This document shows positions 52,160-60,437 of a stretch of DNA of 64,000 nucleotides, piece by piece (positions within the stretch are counted from its first letter, which is position 1; the number at the start of each line of letters is the position of its first letter). The DNA comes from Haloarcula mannanilytica (GTDB taxonomy: Archaea; Halobacteriota; Halobacteria; Halobacteriales; Haloarculaceae). The stretch spans positions 62,001 through 126,000 of the forward strand of contig NZ_BIXZ01000008.1 in NCBI RefSeq assembly GCF_005406125.1, given 5' to 3'. Both the position numbers and the translations under genes were made by a program. Below the pieces are notes generated by a model. It saw only the letters and a program-made list of their open reading frames with translations. It was not told the DNA's origin and ran no database searches.

Positions 52160-52984
52160 CTATTCTGGCCCGAACGACTGCCCCTCACGCGCGTCGGCGT
52201 TCATCCGCCGGATGGTCGCGCGGGCGTTGCTGGCATCGTAGCCGAACAGCACGGTCTCGGCGTACTCTTCGGCCACCTCGACGGCCTTCGAGAGGTCGTC
52301 CACGTCCACATCGACGGCGTACAGTTCGATGCTAAAGGGCGTCGAGAGCCGGTCCTGCCACCCCTTGGCGAGAATCTCCAGCCAGTAGGTCGTCGAGTAC
52401 GCCATGTCGTAGATGGGGACGACGAACTCGTCGACGTACTCGGCGATGTCGTCAACGGCGACGCCCGAGCGGGCTTCGAGGTGGCCGGGGTAGGGGTCGG
52501 GATACAGCGTGAGATACAGGTCGCCGGGAACGCGGTCGCGGGCCGCGGCGACGAACTCCGTGATGACGTTACTGCGCCAGGCCGACCAGTCCTCAAATTC
52601 GCTGTCGGCGAAGCGCTGCTCGCAGCGGTCGCAGTGGCAGTACTCGTCTCGTGGGAACCCAACGTCGTCGAGGCGAACGTCCTCGTTGACGGCCGCTGCC
52701 TCCTCAATGATATCGAGCAGGCCCTCGCGGTAGCGGTCGTGGGTCGGGCAGACGTACGTCCAGTCGAAGTACGGCTGGTTCCGGGTCGCCGGTGTCCCCT
52801 CGTCGTCGAACGCGAGCAGGTCCTCCTCGCTCTCGACCGCGTTGTCGCCGAAGCAGGACACCATGTTCACCGCGCCTTCGATCGGTTCGACAGCGCGGCC
52901 GGTCACGTCCTTGACCTCGTAGAACGCCCGGTCGAACTCGGACCACTCCGTCTCCTCCTCGTTACGGGTGACGACGCCGTACAT
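52160..52984 (-). CDS. Uncharacterised protein with a CHCDRC motif (274 aa)
   Basis: A 274-residue acidic alpha/beta protein. Aromatic, Asp/Glu-rich segments alternate with helices (QPYFDWTYVCPTHDRYREG, DLYLTLYPDPYPGHLEAR, DEFVVPIYDMAYSTTYWLEI, FSIELYAVDVD), consistent with a TIM barrel of the glycoside hydrolase-like kind. A possible zinc site lies at EYCHCDRCEQRF. I do not recognise the family and assign no activity. The frame upstream of 52984 is Arg/Pro-rich and not coding. Confidence 0.75.
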   Translation of the reverse strand: MYGVVTRNEEETEWSEFDRAFYEVKDVTGRAVEPIEGAVNMVSCFGDNAVESEEDLLAFDDEGTPATRNQPYFDWTYVCPTHDRYREGLLDIIEEAAAVNEDVRLDDVGFPRDEYCHCDRCEQRFADSEFEDWSAWRSNVITEFVAAARDRVPGDLYLTLYPDPYPGHLEARSGVAVDDIAEYVDEFVVPIYDMAYSTTYWLEILAKGWQDRLSTPFSIELYAVDVDVDDLSKAVEVAEEYAETVLFGYDASNARATIRRMNADAREGQSFGPE

Positions 52985-53171
52985 ACACGCTGGTACGGCG
53001 GTTCGCCGGGTAAGGGTTCGGAAAGCGACGGCGCTGTCGCTGGGGGCGCAGAAGCCGAAAAAATACCGCCGACCGGCGGGGTTCGATTCCACCCCCGCGA
53101 TGCCACAGAGGACCAGCGGGCAGGGCGGCCGACAGTACATTTCAGGGGCGATACAGCCGATACGAGCAGGC

Positions 53172-53240
53172 TTACCGCTTGACGTAGTACGCGAGGGCAA
53201 GCGCCATGACCGCGACCAGGGCGATGAGTTTCTTTTGCAT
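53172..53240 (-). CDS. Candidate 22-residue membrane microprotein
   Basis: A 22-codon ORF starting MQKKL and ending YYVKR, with about 15 hydrophobic residues (LIALVAVMALALAY) between basic ends, the profile of a single short membrane helix. A TATA box (CTTTATAACT on this strand, 53261-53270) is centred about 26 nt before the ATG, right for a leaderless mRNA. It lies between ThiC and the CHCDRC protein gene. Function unknown. Confidence 0.6.
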   Translation of the reverse strand: MQKKLIALVAVMALALAYYVKR

Positions 53241-53260
53241 CGTTTCAATAAACGAATACC

Positions 53261-53270
53261 AGTTATAAAG
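53261..53270 (-). promoter_or_regulatory. TATA box of the microprotein
   Basis: CTTTATAACT on the minus strand, centred about 26 nt before ATG 53240. Confidence 0.6.
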
Positions 53271-53283
53271 AACTATCGCCGTG

Positions 53284-54726
53284 CTAATCGTCGGCACGGC
53301 CCTCTGTGTCAGTGGGTGTCTCGCCGTCAGGGTCGGGAATATCCGCCCCGTCATGGGTGCCGACCGGCGGTCGGTTCACCTCCGCTGCAGGGGAGTCGGC
53401 GGGGTCAGTTCGGTCGTCGGCGTCAGCCTCAATTGCGTCCATCTCGCCGTCCTCGCGCGCATCCTGGTCGATACGCATCGAGCAGAACTCCGCGCCACAC
53501 ATCGAGCAAAAGCGTGCCTCCTTGTAGTTGTCACCGGGAAGCGTCTGGTCGTGGTACTCCCGGGCGCGTTCGGGATCAAGCGCCAGGTCGAACTGCTCGC
53601 GCCAGTCGAAGGCGTACCGCGCTTCCGAGAGCGCGTCGTCCCAGTCCCGCGCGCCCTCTCGCCCGTTGGCTACGTCGGCAGCGTGGGCGGCGATGCGGTA
53701 GGCCGCGAGGCCGTCCCGCACGTCGGATTGCTCCGGGAGGCCGAGGTGCTCTTTGGGAGTCACGTAACAGAGCATCGCCGCACCGGCCCGCGCCGCTTCC
53801 GTCGCGCCGATGGCGCTCGTGATGTGGTCATAGCCGGGCGCAACGTCGGTCACGAGCGGGCCGAGCACGTAGAACGGGGCGCCGTCACAGACTTCCTGCT
53901 GGCGCGTGACCTGCTCGGCGACCTGGTCCATCGGGACGTGGCCCGGCCCCTCGACCATCACCTGCACGTCGTGGTCCCAAGCCGTTCGGGTGAGTTCTCC
54001 GAGCGTGTCCAGTTCGGCGAACTGTGCGTCGTCGCCGGCGTCGGCGAGACAGCCCGGGCGGAGCCCGTCGCCGAGGCTGAAGGTCACGTCGTACTCGCGG
54101 AATATCTCGCAGATGTCCTCAAAGTTCGCGTACAGGGGGTTTTCCATTCCGTTTTCCTCCATCCACTGTGCGAGGATGGAGCCGCCGCGGGAGACGATGC
54201 CCGTCTTCCGGCCGTCGGTCAGGGGCAGGTGTCCCATCCGGACGCCAGCGTGGATGGTCATGTAATCGACGCCCTGTTTCGCCTGCTTCGCAATGACATC
54301 CAGCAGTAGTTCGTGGGTGATGTCACTCGCATCGCCGGCGCGTTTCACTGCTTCGTAGATGGGGACCGTTCCGATTGGGACCGGGGAATGCTCGACGTTA
54401 GCCGACCGAATTTCGTCGAGATTGCTGCCGGTCGAGAGGTCCATCACCGTGTCCGTGCCGTAGTGGACGGCGGTGTGGAGCTTCTCCAGTTCGCCCTCGA
54501 TGTCGCTTGTTTCCTCGCTGTTGCCGATGTTTGCGTTGACCTTCGTCGCAAACTCCCGACCGATAATCATCGGGTCGAGCGCGTCGTGGCCGACGTTCGA
54601 CGGGATAACCGCCTGTCCGTTGGCGACCTGCTGGCGGACGAACTCCGGGTCGACGCCCTCCCGCTCGGCGACTCGCGCCATCTCCTCAGTGACGGTCCCG
54701 TTTCGGGCGGCTGCTATCTGCGTCAT
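53284..54726 (-). CDS. thiC: Phosphomethylpyrimidine synthase ThiC
   Basis: A 480-residue radical SAM enzyme that makes the thiamine pyrimidine unit HMP-P from AIR. The C-terminal cluster motif [18 protein letters not shown] holds the three cysteines for the [4Fe-4S] cluster. Core elements include [23 protein letters not shown] and [19 protein letters not shown] start at ATG 54726. A TATA box (54751-54759) lies about 30 nt upstream and the gap between them is filled by a palindrome. The acidic tail after about residue 430 is a haloarchaeal extension. Confidence 0.95.
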   Translation of the reverse strand: MTQIAAARNGTVTEEMARVAEREGVDPEFVRQQVANGQAVIPSNVGHDALDPMIIGREFATKVNANIGNSEETSDIEGELEKLHTAVHYGTDTVMDLSTGSNLDEIRSANVEHSPVPIGTVPIYEAVKRAGDASDITHELLLDVIAKQAKQGVDYMTIHAGVRMGHLPLTDGRKTGIVSRGGSILAQWMEENGMENPLYANFEDICEIFREYDVTFSLGDGLRPGCLADAGDDAQFAELDTLGELTRTAWDHDVQVMVEGPGHVPMDQVAEQVTRQQEVCDGAPFYVLGPLVTDVAPGYDHITSAIGATEAARAGAAMLCYVTPKEHLGLPEQSDVRDGLAAYRIAAHAADVANGREGARDWDDALSEARYAFDWREQFDLALDPERAREYHDQTLPGDNYKEARFCSMCGAEFCSMRIDQDAREDGEMDAIEADADDRTDPADSPAAEVNRPPVGTHDGADIPDPDGETPTDTEGRADD

Positions 54727-54730
54727 AATC

Positions 54731-54750
54731 ACTAGGTAATACTACTTAGT
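54731..54750. promoter_or_regulatory. Palindromic operator candidate at the thiC start
   Basis: The sequence ACTAGGTAATACTACTTAGT (54731-54750) is an imperfect 20-bp palindrome of the form ACTARGTARTAYTACYTAGT. It sits between the TATA box and the ATG, covering the transcription start. The position fits a repressor or regulator of thiamine genes, for example ThiR, known in Haloferax; that identity is inference. Confidence 0.6.
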
Positions 54751-54759
54751 TATAAATTT
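54751..54759 (-). promoter_or_regulatory. TATA box of thiC
   Basis: AAATTTATA on the minus strand, about 25-33 nt before ATG 54726; the operator palindrome lies directly downstream. Confidence 0.6.
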
Positions 54760-54844
54760 GCGGTGAGCGGTGACGGTAAAGACACCCTGTCAATACTGGG
54801 ACCGACCCAAACACCGATGTACGCCAACGAGAAATAAGCGAACA

Positions 54845-55726
54845 ATGGCCCAACGGACCCGTCGCGCGGTGCTGGCGGCACTGGGGAGCGGTATCGCCGC
54901 GACGGCGGGCTGTGGGGCGTTCGGGCAGGAGCGCGTAGACGTGCTGGTCGCGGGGAGTCTACAGAACGCGGCCAGCGAAACGCTCCAGTCCGGGACGGAT
55001 GTCAGTCTCGCTGTCGAAGCCCGGGGCTCGGTGCAGGCCGCGCGCCTGGTCGCCGACGGGAAGCGCGACCCGGCCATCGTCGCGCTGGCGGACCCGGCCC
55101 TATTCGACCGGGTCATGGACACCGATTGGCACGCCGTGGTCGCCAGCAACGAGCTGGTGCTGGCGTACAATCCACAGACGGACGGCGGTGCGCGCGTCGC
55201 GGACGCGGACCCGTGGTACGGCCCGCTCCGGGGGGACGACGTATCACTGGGCCGGACCGACCCGACGCTCGACCCGCTGGGCTACCGGACGCTGTTCGTG
55301 CTCGATCTGGCCGCCGACTACTACGACGAACCGGGACTGGCCGACGCGGTTCTCTCGCCGGACCAGACCTACCCCGAGACGCAACTGCTCGCGCAGTTCG
55401 AGACCGGGGCCGTCGACGCCGCCTTCGTCTACCGGAGCATGGCTATCGAGCGGGACTATCCCTTCCGGGAGTTCACGCCGGAGATACACCTGGGCGACCC
55501 CGCTCACGCAGAGCGGTATCAGGCCGCGAGCTACGAACTGTCGGATGGCACGACACTCACCGGCAGCCCCATCGAGTACGGTGCCGTCCGGCGTGACGAC
55601 GACGGAGCAGCGCGTACAGCCTTCGAGACAGTCCTCGCCAGTGACTGGCTCGCACCACACGGATTTACCGTCCGCGAGGCGTATCCTCGACTAGTGGGAG
55701 ATGTCCCGAGCACTGTCACGCAGTGA
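54845..55726 (+). CDS. Molybdate/tungstate ABC transporter binding protein (ModA/WtpA type)
   Basis: A 293-residue periplasmic-type binding lipoprotein: twin-arginine-like start (MAQRTRRAVLAALGSGI) and a lipobox (ATAGC). The binding fold has VLVAGSLQNAASETLQ, EARGSVQAARLVADGKRDPA and GRTDPTLDPLGYRTLF (oxyanion contacts). The DPLGY motif is typical of tungstate/molybdate proteins. It overlaps the permease gene downstream by 26 nt. No TATA box is obvious. An ATPase gene is not adjacent. Confidence 0.9.
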   Translation: MAQRTRRAVLAALGSGIAATAGCGAFGQERVDVLVAGSLQNAASETLQSGTDVSLAVEARGSVQAARLVADGKRDPAIVALADPALFDRVMDTDWHAVVASNELVLAYNPQTDGGARVADADPWYGPLRGDDVSLGRTDPTLDPLGYRTLFVLDLAADYYDEPGLADAVLSPDQTYPETQLLAQFETGAVDAAFVYRSMAIERDYPFREFTPEIHLGDPAHAERYQAASYELSDGTTLTGSPIEYGAVRRDDDGAARTAFETVLASDWLAPHGFTVREAYPRLVGDVPSTVTQ

Positions 55727-56501
55727 GACCAGGGCCGGCCACACGGTCGGGGTACGCGAACTCGTCCCCGTCCTGGGAGCGGTGCTGCTGCTGTACTTCG
55801 TCGTCCCGGTGGCGGTGCTCGTGCTCACGTACTCCCCGACGGCGCTGTTTTCGAGTCTGACGGAGACGTACGTCATCAACGCCGCAATCACCTCTCTCGT
55901 CGCCGCGCTCGGCAGTACCACCATCGCCGTCGTGTTCGGCCTGCCGCTGGCCTACTGGCTCTCGAAGAACACCGGCGCGCTGGCGACCGCCGCGATGGGG
56001 GCCGTCGTCCTGCCGCTCGTCCTCCCGCCGGTCGTCAGCGGGATGTTGCTGCTGACCGTCGTCGGCCCGAACGGCCTCGGCGGCCTCACCGACCTGGCGC
56101 TGACGCGGTCGCTGCTGGGCGTCGTCGCCGCCCAGACGTTCGTCGCGTCGCCGTTTTTCGTCGTCACCGCCAAGGCGGCCTTTGATGGCATCGACGACCA
56201 CCTCGAAGAGGCCTCCCGGTCGCTCGGGCGCGACTGGGTGGGGACGATGCGCTCGGTGACGATTCCGCTCGCAAAGCCCGGCCTGCTTGCCGGCCTCGTG
56301 CTGACTTTCGCGCGTGCGATGGGCGAGTTCGGCGCGACAATGATGCTTGCATACTACCCGCGGACGCTCCCCGTCCAGATTTGGGCCTCGTTCATCTCGG
56401 ACGGCCTTGACGCGGCGCTGCCCGTAGCTGTCGTCCTGCTCGGCGTTGCGCTCGGGACGCTGTTGATAGTCCACGCACTGCGAGCGACGCCGTGGCGGTA
56501 G
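55701..56501 (+). CDS. Molybdate/tungstate ABC permease (ModB/WtpB type)
   Basis: A 266-residue permease with about six TM segments. The EAA-type cytoplasmic loop EEASRSLGRDWVGTMRSVTI (about 170-190) contacts the ATPase. TM1 is near 19-40 and the last TM near 236-258. It starts inside the end of the binding protein gene. The TnpB element begins immediately after its TAG. The usual ModC ATPase is absent from the window. Confidence 0.92.
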   Translation: MSRALSRSETRAGHTVGVRELVPVLGAVLLLYFVVPVAVLVLTYSPTALFSSLTETYVINAAITSLVAALGSTTIAVVFGLPLAYWLSKNTGALATAAMGAVVLPLVLPPVVSGMLLLTVVGPNGLGGLTDLALTRSLLGVVAAQTFVASPFFVVTAKAAFDGIDDHLEEASRSLGRDWVGTMRSVTIPLAKPGLLAGLVLTFARAMGEFGATMMLAYYPRTLPVQIWASFISDGLDAALPVAVVLLGVALGTLLIVHALRATPWR

Positions 56502-56513
56502 GGACCGAGTGAA

Positions 56514-57746
56514 CTACCCCTGCCTACTCGCCGCCTTCGGCGGCTCCTTGAGGCAGGGGCTTCCTGCTTCCACGACGCACTTTGTAGACACAACGGTGTC
56601 CACAGGGAGCGCAGTCTCCACAGGCGTTGATTCGGAGTATCCCACTCCTACGTCTTCGAGGCCGCGAGAAAGAATGTTCCACGCCGCGTTCGCATCTCTG
56701 TCCGCCTCGAACCCACACGACGGACATGAATGTTCGCGCACCCACAGCGGTTTCTCAGTCGAAACGCCGCAGGATGCACACTCTTTCGTCGTTCCACGGG
56801 GGTTCACGGCGACGAAGTGCGTTCCTTCGCGCTCGCACTTGTATTCGAGCATCCGCAGGAACATCCCCCACGCCGCACCCGCACGGTTGCGCGAGTTGCC
56901 CGGTAGTTCCACCAAACCCTTCGCGTCCAAATTCTCTACGGCCACAAAATCGTATTCGCGGGCGTAGTAGTTCGAGAGTTTGTGGAGGAAGTCACGGCGC
57001 TTGTTCTTCAACTCGGCGTGTCGTTCGGCCACGACCCGGCGTTGTTTCTCCCAATTCGCAGAGCCGTGCTGTTTCCGCGAAAGGTTGCGCTGTGCGCGTT
57101 CCAACCGCTCGCGCTCGTCGCTGAAGTCAGGACTCTCGATAGCGTACCCGTCGGTGTCGTGAGCGTACTTCAGGATGCCTACGTCAATCCCGACGACTTT
57201 CTCGGGTGTCTCTGGTTTCTCGGGCGTGGATTCTTCCACGTCAATGCCGAACGTGGCATACCACTCGCCCGTAGATTCTTGCTTGACCGAGACTTGCTTG
57301 ATGGTCGCGTTCTCGGGAATGTCTCGGTGGAGGTGAATCGGTATTTCTCCGATTTTGCTCAACCACAACACGGGCCGACCACTCGTATTCTTGAGTTTGA
57401 AGCCGGACTGGTTGTAGGTGAACGACCGATACTCTCGGGGCAGTTTCCACTTGAGCATCCCCACGGCGCGTCCGTTCTCTTTCTGCGCTTTCAGTGTGGA
57501 GAGGTTGTCGTAGACGCGCTTGACAACCATTTGCAACACTTTCGAGTGAACGTCTCCGAGGTCGTCCCACCATGATTTCAGGTCGGGGAGTGTGCCCTGT
57601 ACCTTGTAGCGGGCGGGAATCTCGTCTGACTCGTTGAGTTTGTAGAGGACGTGGTTATACAGTTGCCTACAAGTATCGACGTGGTGCAGAAGCGTCTCCG
57701 CGAGGGCTTCCGGTGGGTCAAGCCGATACTTGTAGTTGTAGTGCAT
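56514..57746 (-). CDS. tnpB: TnpB RNA-guided nuclease-like protein
   Basis: A 410-residue TnpB. RuvC catalytic residues are present: Asp in VGIDVGILKYA, Glu in VAVENLDAKGL and Asp in ADRDANAAWN. The zinc finger has CASCGVSTEKPLWVREHSCPSC. The N-terminal region (MHYNYKYRLDP, then a helical bundle) is normal. The gene is intact, with no frameshift. In related systems TnpB uses a guide RNA (omega RNA) made from the right end; here the hairpin-rich 3' end of the gene (56517-56559) is the candidate. The gene follows the small RHH-like gene with an adjacent stop and start. Confidence 0.93.
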   Translation of the reverse strand: MHYNYKYRLDPPEALAETLLHHVDTCRQLYNHVLYKLNESDEIPARYKVQGTLPDLKSWWDDLGDVHSKVLQMVVKRVYDNLSTLKAQKENGRAVGMLKWKLPREYRSFTYNQSGFKLKNTSGRPVLWLSKIGEIPIHLHRDIPENATIKQVSVKQESTGEWYATFGIDVEESTPEKPETPEKVVGIDVGILKYAHDTDGYAIESPDFSDERERLERAQRNLSRKQHGSANWEKQRRVVAERHAELKNKRRDFLHKLSNYYAREYDFVAVENLDAKGLVELPGNSRNRAGAAWGMFLRMLEYKCEREGTHFVAVNPRGTTKECASCGVSTEKPLWVREHSCPSCGFEADRDANAAWNILSRGLEDVGVGYSESTPVETALPVDTVVSTKCVVEAGSPCLKEPPKAASRQG

Positions 57747-57872
57747 CTATGATTCTCGTGCCTCGATAAGTTCGTCCAGTTTCTCTTGAACGAATGAGGA
57801 GAGATTCAGGTGATTGTCCTGAATCCACTCCTCTTGGTCGTCGCGGATGGAGATGTTTTTGCGAGTTGTCAC
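57747..57872 (-). CDS. Small RHH-like protein upstream of tnpB (41 aa)
   Basis: A 41-codon frame with GTG start, beginning TTRKNISIRDDQEEWIQDNH and ending LDELIEARES. The sequence (basic N-terminal strand, two helices) resembles a ribbon-helix-helix regulator. A TATA element (CTTATTTATG, 57893-57902) is centred about 25 nt upstream, so translation is probably leaderless from GTG. Its TAG abuts the tnpB ATG. Similar small genes precede some haloarchaeal tnpB genes. Confidence 0.75.
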   Translation of the reverse strand: MTTRKNISIRDDQEEWIQDNHLNLSSFVQEKLDELIEARES

Positions 57873-57892
57873 AACATATTATACACAAAATA

Positions 57893-57902
57893 CATAAATA
57901 AG
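57893..57902 (-). promoter_or_regulatory. TATA box of the TnpB element
   Basis: CTTATTTATG on the minus strand, centred about 25 nt before GTG 57872. It should drive the small RHH-like gene and tnpB. Confidence 0.55.
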
Positions 57903-57959
57903 AGTTGTGATTGCGTGGGCCGGGCGACGAACGTGTTTGAGAATCGTGCAGCGCTGTAT

Positions 57960-58025
<66 letters not shown>

Positions 58026-58050
58026 GCCTAATTCCAGTAAAAGGGCCGAC

Positions 58051-58878
58051 TTACCGCTCGTGCGCCCAGAACTCCTCGTCGACAGTGACCTCCTTCTTGA
58101 ACAGCGGCACTTCCTCCTTGAGACGGTTGATGCCGTCCTCGACCGCGCGGAACGCCTCGCCCCGGTGCCCGGCCAGGATGACGACGAAGACGATGTCCTC
58201 GCCGGCCTCGACCACGCCGGTCTTGTGGTGCAGGCGGACCGCGTAGACGCCGTCACGCGCTTCGAGGTCCCGGCGGAGCGCGGCCATCTTCTCAGCGGCG
58301 ACCTCGTCGTAGCGCTCGAACTCCAGAAACTCTGTGGGCGGGTCCTCCGGCTCCTCCTGTGCGCGGACGCGCCCGGTGAAGGTCGCAATCGCGCCGGAGT
58401 AGGCTTCGTCCGGGTCCCGCTTGATATCTGCGACGAGCGTCTCCAGCGTGATGTAGGGGTCCCGTTCCTCCAGCGCCACGACGATTTCATCGAGGTCAGC
58501 GTCCGCGCCGTGGGGTGCGCGGTGGACAACGGGGTCGGCTGCCTCGCGGTCGCCCAGGACGACCTTCGGTATCGCCGCGTCCGAATACCCCTCGACGAGC
58601 GCGTAGTCGTAGTCCGGTGCGAGCGCGTCCAGCGTCTCATCGAGCGTCCGCGACTCGCCGGTGGCGTACCACTCGCCGTCGTCGGTGAGCGCGACCGTCT
58701 CGGCAGCGCCGGCGTCACGGTGGCGCGCGGTGTCCTTCCCGTCCGTGTCCACGTCCGGCGGGTGCGTACAGTGTTTCACCGTCGCGACGCGGCCGGACGG
58801 AGCGAGGCGCTCGGTCAGCCGCTCGACCAGCGTGGTCTTCCCCGTCTCGGAGTGGCCGACGATTCCCAGCACGTGCAT
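58051..58878 (-). CDS. MobB-MoaE fusion protein
   Basis: A 275-residue fusion. The N-terminal MobB part (about 1-135) is a P-loop GTPase-type domain (GHSETGKTTLVERL) that helps make the guanine dinucleotide form of molybdopterin. The MoaE part (about 140-275) is the large molybdopterin synthase subunit: ERYDEVAAEKMAALRRDLEA, VRLHHKTGVVEAGEDIVFVV, LAGHRGEAFRAVED and the terminal PLFKKEVTVDEEFW. Start at 58878 is the ATG just before the P-loop. It stands alone beside the TnpB element and the remnant hairpin. Confidence 0.92.
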   Translation of the reverse strand: MHVLGIVGHSETGKTTLVERLTERLAPSGRVATVKHCTHPPDVDTDGKDTARHRDAGAAETVALTDDGEWYATGESRTLDETLDALAPDYDYALVEGYSDAAIPKVVLGDREAADPVVHRAPHGADADLDEIVVALEERDPYITLETLVADIKRDPDEAYSGAIATFTGRVRAQEEPEDPPTEFLEFERYDEVAAEKMAALRRDLEARDGVYAVRLHHKTGVVEAGEDIVFVVILAGHRGEAFRAVEDGINRLKEEVPLFKKEVTVDEEFWAHER

Positions 58879-59042
58879 GGGCGGCTCTAACACAGGAACG
58901 TAGATAGGCCTTGTTCCTGACCGCAGGGCCAAAGCGCCACCGCTGGGCAGTAGCCGACGCAGTGTCTGGCTCCCACGGTACGGCGTGGGCGGGCGACGGA
59001 CGGCGACCTTACATTGATTACCGCCTGGAGCATAGCGGCGCT

Positions 59043-59702
59043 ATGACCGTGGTCGCCGAGTTCACAATCGACTCGGACGAATTCATTCTCGGGAAGGTGC
59101 TGGCCAGAGGAGACAACACACACGTAGAGATGGAGCGGGTGGTGCCTGCATCGGGGCGGGTGATGCCGTACATCTGGGTCCACGGCGGGGCGTTCGACGA
59201 GTTCGAAGCCGCCGTCGAGTCGAGTACGTACGTCCACGAGCTCCGCTCGCTGGACCGCGTCGGGGAAAGCGCCCTCTACCGCGTCGAGTGGGCCGAGGAC
59301 GTGGAGAGCCTCATCTACGGCATGTCGGAGACGAACGCCACGATTCTGGAGGCCAGGGGCAATGACCAGTGGTTCTTCCGCATCCGGTTCGACGACCACA
59401 GCGGGCTCACGAACTTCCACAACTTCTGTACCGAAAACGGCATCGTGTTCCAGCTGGAGCGCGTGTACACGCTCGCCGAGGAACACGACGACGGGTACGT
59501 GTTCGACCTGACCGAGTCACAGCGGCGGGCGCTCGTCCTGGCCGTCGAATCGGGCTACTTCGAAGTACCACGGGGGACGACGCTGGGCGAACTCGGAGCG
59601 GAACTCGGCGTCTCGGAACAGTCCGTCTCGGAGAGCATCCGCCGCGCGACGAACAAGGTACTCCGCGCGGTCATGTTCGACTCGCCGAAGTGGCGCGGAT
59701 AA
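59043..59702 (+). CDS. HTH-10 (bat-like) transcriptional regulator
   Basis: A 219-residue protein with the bacterio-opsin activator arrangement: N-terminal domain (MTVVAEFTIDSDEFILGKVL... VMPYIWVHGGAF), a central sensor-like region and a C-terminal HTH-10 (LTESQRRALVLAVESGYFEV then TLGELGAELGVSEQSVSESI). It probably activates target genes in response to a signal such as light or redox. The start at 59043 gives the normal N-terminus. Confidence 0.92.
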   Translation: MTVVAEFTIDSDEFILGKVLARGDNTHVEMERVVPASGRVMPYIWVHGGAFDEFEAAVESSTYVHELRSLDRVGESALYRVEWAEDVESLIYGMSETNATILEARGNDQWFFRIRFDDHSGLTNFHNFCTENGIVFQLERVYTLAEEHDDGYVFDLTESQRRALVLAVESGYFEVPRGTTLGELGAELGVSEQSVSESIRRATNKVLRAVMFDSPKWRG

Positions 59703-59774
59703 CAGGCATCCGCATATAAATGGGTGAAATAACAGGTAATATCGCCTTACCCTTCCGGTCCGTCTCCCTAACAG

Positions 59775-60122
59775 ATGTCCAAGAGAGACACACTGAACTG
59801 GAGCTCGGTATTCGACTGCCTAGCGAACGACGAACGGCGGACCGTCCTGAGCTTCCTACTCGACGAGGGTGGCCAGGTATCGATAACCGACGTGGCCACA
59901 CACCTCGCAGTCGACGAGGACGACGCCGACGCGGTCCACCGGGCGCGCGTCCACCTGCACCACATCCACCTCCCGAAGCTCAGCGCCGCGGGACTCATCA
60001 CCTGGAGCCGCGACCAGGACACAGTCCGGGAGACACCGCTCGCGTACCAACTCCCCGTCGGAGCCATCACGACCGCCTCGGCGACCGCAGCCCAGGACGG
60101 TGAAAGACAGACGAGCGACTGA
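59775..60122 (+). CDS. Winged-helix regulator (DUF7344-like)
   Basis: A 115-residue protein with a winged helix: SSVFDCLANDERRTVLSFLL, then ISITDVATHLAV-like sequence (VSITDVATHLAVDEDD) and RARVHLHHIHLPKLSAAGLI with the wing. DUF7344 domains are common haloarchaeal regulators. It lies between the bat-like gene and a HalOD1 gene (9 nt downstream), forming a small regulatory cluster. A TATA-like element is at about 59710-59717 with a leader of roughly 30 nt. Confidence 0.85.
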   Translation: MSKRDTLNWSSVFDCLANDERRTVLSFLLDEGGQVSITDVATHLAVDEDDADAVHRARVHLHHIHLPKLSAAGLITWSRDQDTVRETPLAYQLPVGAITTASATAAQDGERQTSD

Positions 60123-60131
60123 TACGAGGAG

Positions 60132-60407
60132 ATGTCAGGTACCGAAGACGGCGGCGAAGTCGTGGACTCGGTGACCGAGCCGTACGAATCTATCACCGAA
60201 GTCCTCGTCCGAGCCGTCTCGACAGCAAGCGACTGTGACCCCATCGACCTGCCCCCGCTGGCAGAAACTGTGGACGCGGACGTGCTGGAAGCGCTGTTCC
60301 CCGCGCCGGACAGCGACCTGACGGTGTCGTTCGAGTTCGCTGGGATGGATATCGTCCTGCAGAGCCCGGCGACGGTGTACGTACAGCGGGTGTCCCTACC
60401 CGAGTAA
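60132..60407 (+). CDS. HalOD1 output-domain protein
   Basis: A 91-residue protein matching the haloarchaeal HalOD1 domain: SITEVLVRAVSTASDCDPID, LPPLAETVDADVLEALF and DLTVSFEFAGMDIVLQSP. These domains follow sensory modules or stand alone, with unknown output. It follows the winged-helix gene closely and is convergent with moaC. Confidence 0.85.
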   Translation: MSGTEDGGEVVDSVTEPYESITEVLVRAVSTASDCDPIDLPPLAETVDADVLEALFPAPDSDLTVSFEFAGMDIVLQSPATVYVQRVSLPE

Positions 60408-60437
60408 CCGGGCTGGCTGTGGCCCGCTCCGCGGGAC

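Larger units (their letters stand above)
56502..57959 (-). mobile_element. TnpB-only IS200/IS605-family element (IS1341 type)
   Basis: An element carrying tnpB and a small upstream gene but no tnpA transposase. The right end overlaps the tnpB 3' end and forms a strong hairpin: CCCCTGCCT (56517-56525) with AGGCAGGGG (56551-56559), and a GCCGCC-TTC-GGCGGC inner stem (56530-56544). It sits directly after the modB stop codon. The left boundary is estimated by the start of the second right-end-like hairpin at 57960. Confidence 0.65.

Noticed and set aside
53080-53110. A second tRNA T-arm-like sequence (ggcggggttcgattccac)
   Set aside because: The stem cannot be formed with a 7-nt loop and no acceptor or anticodon arm is present.
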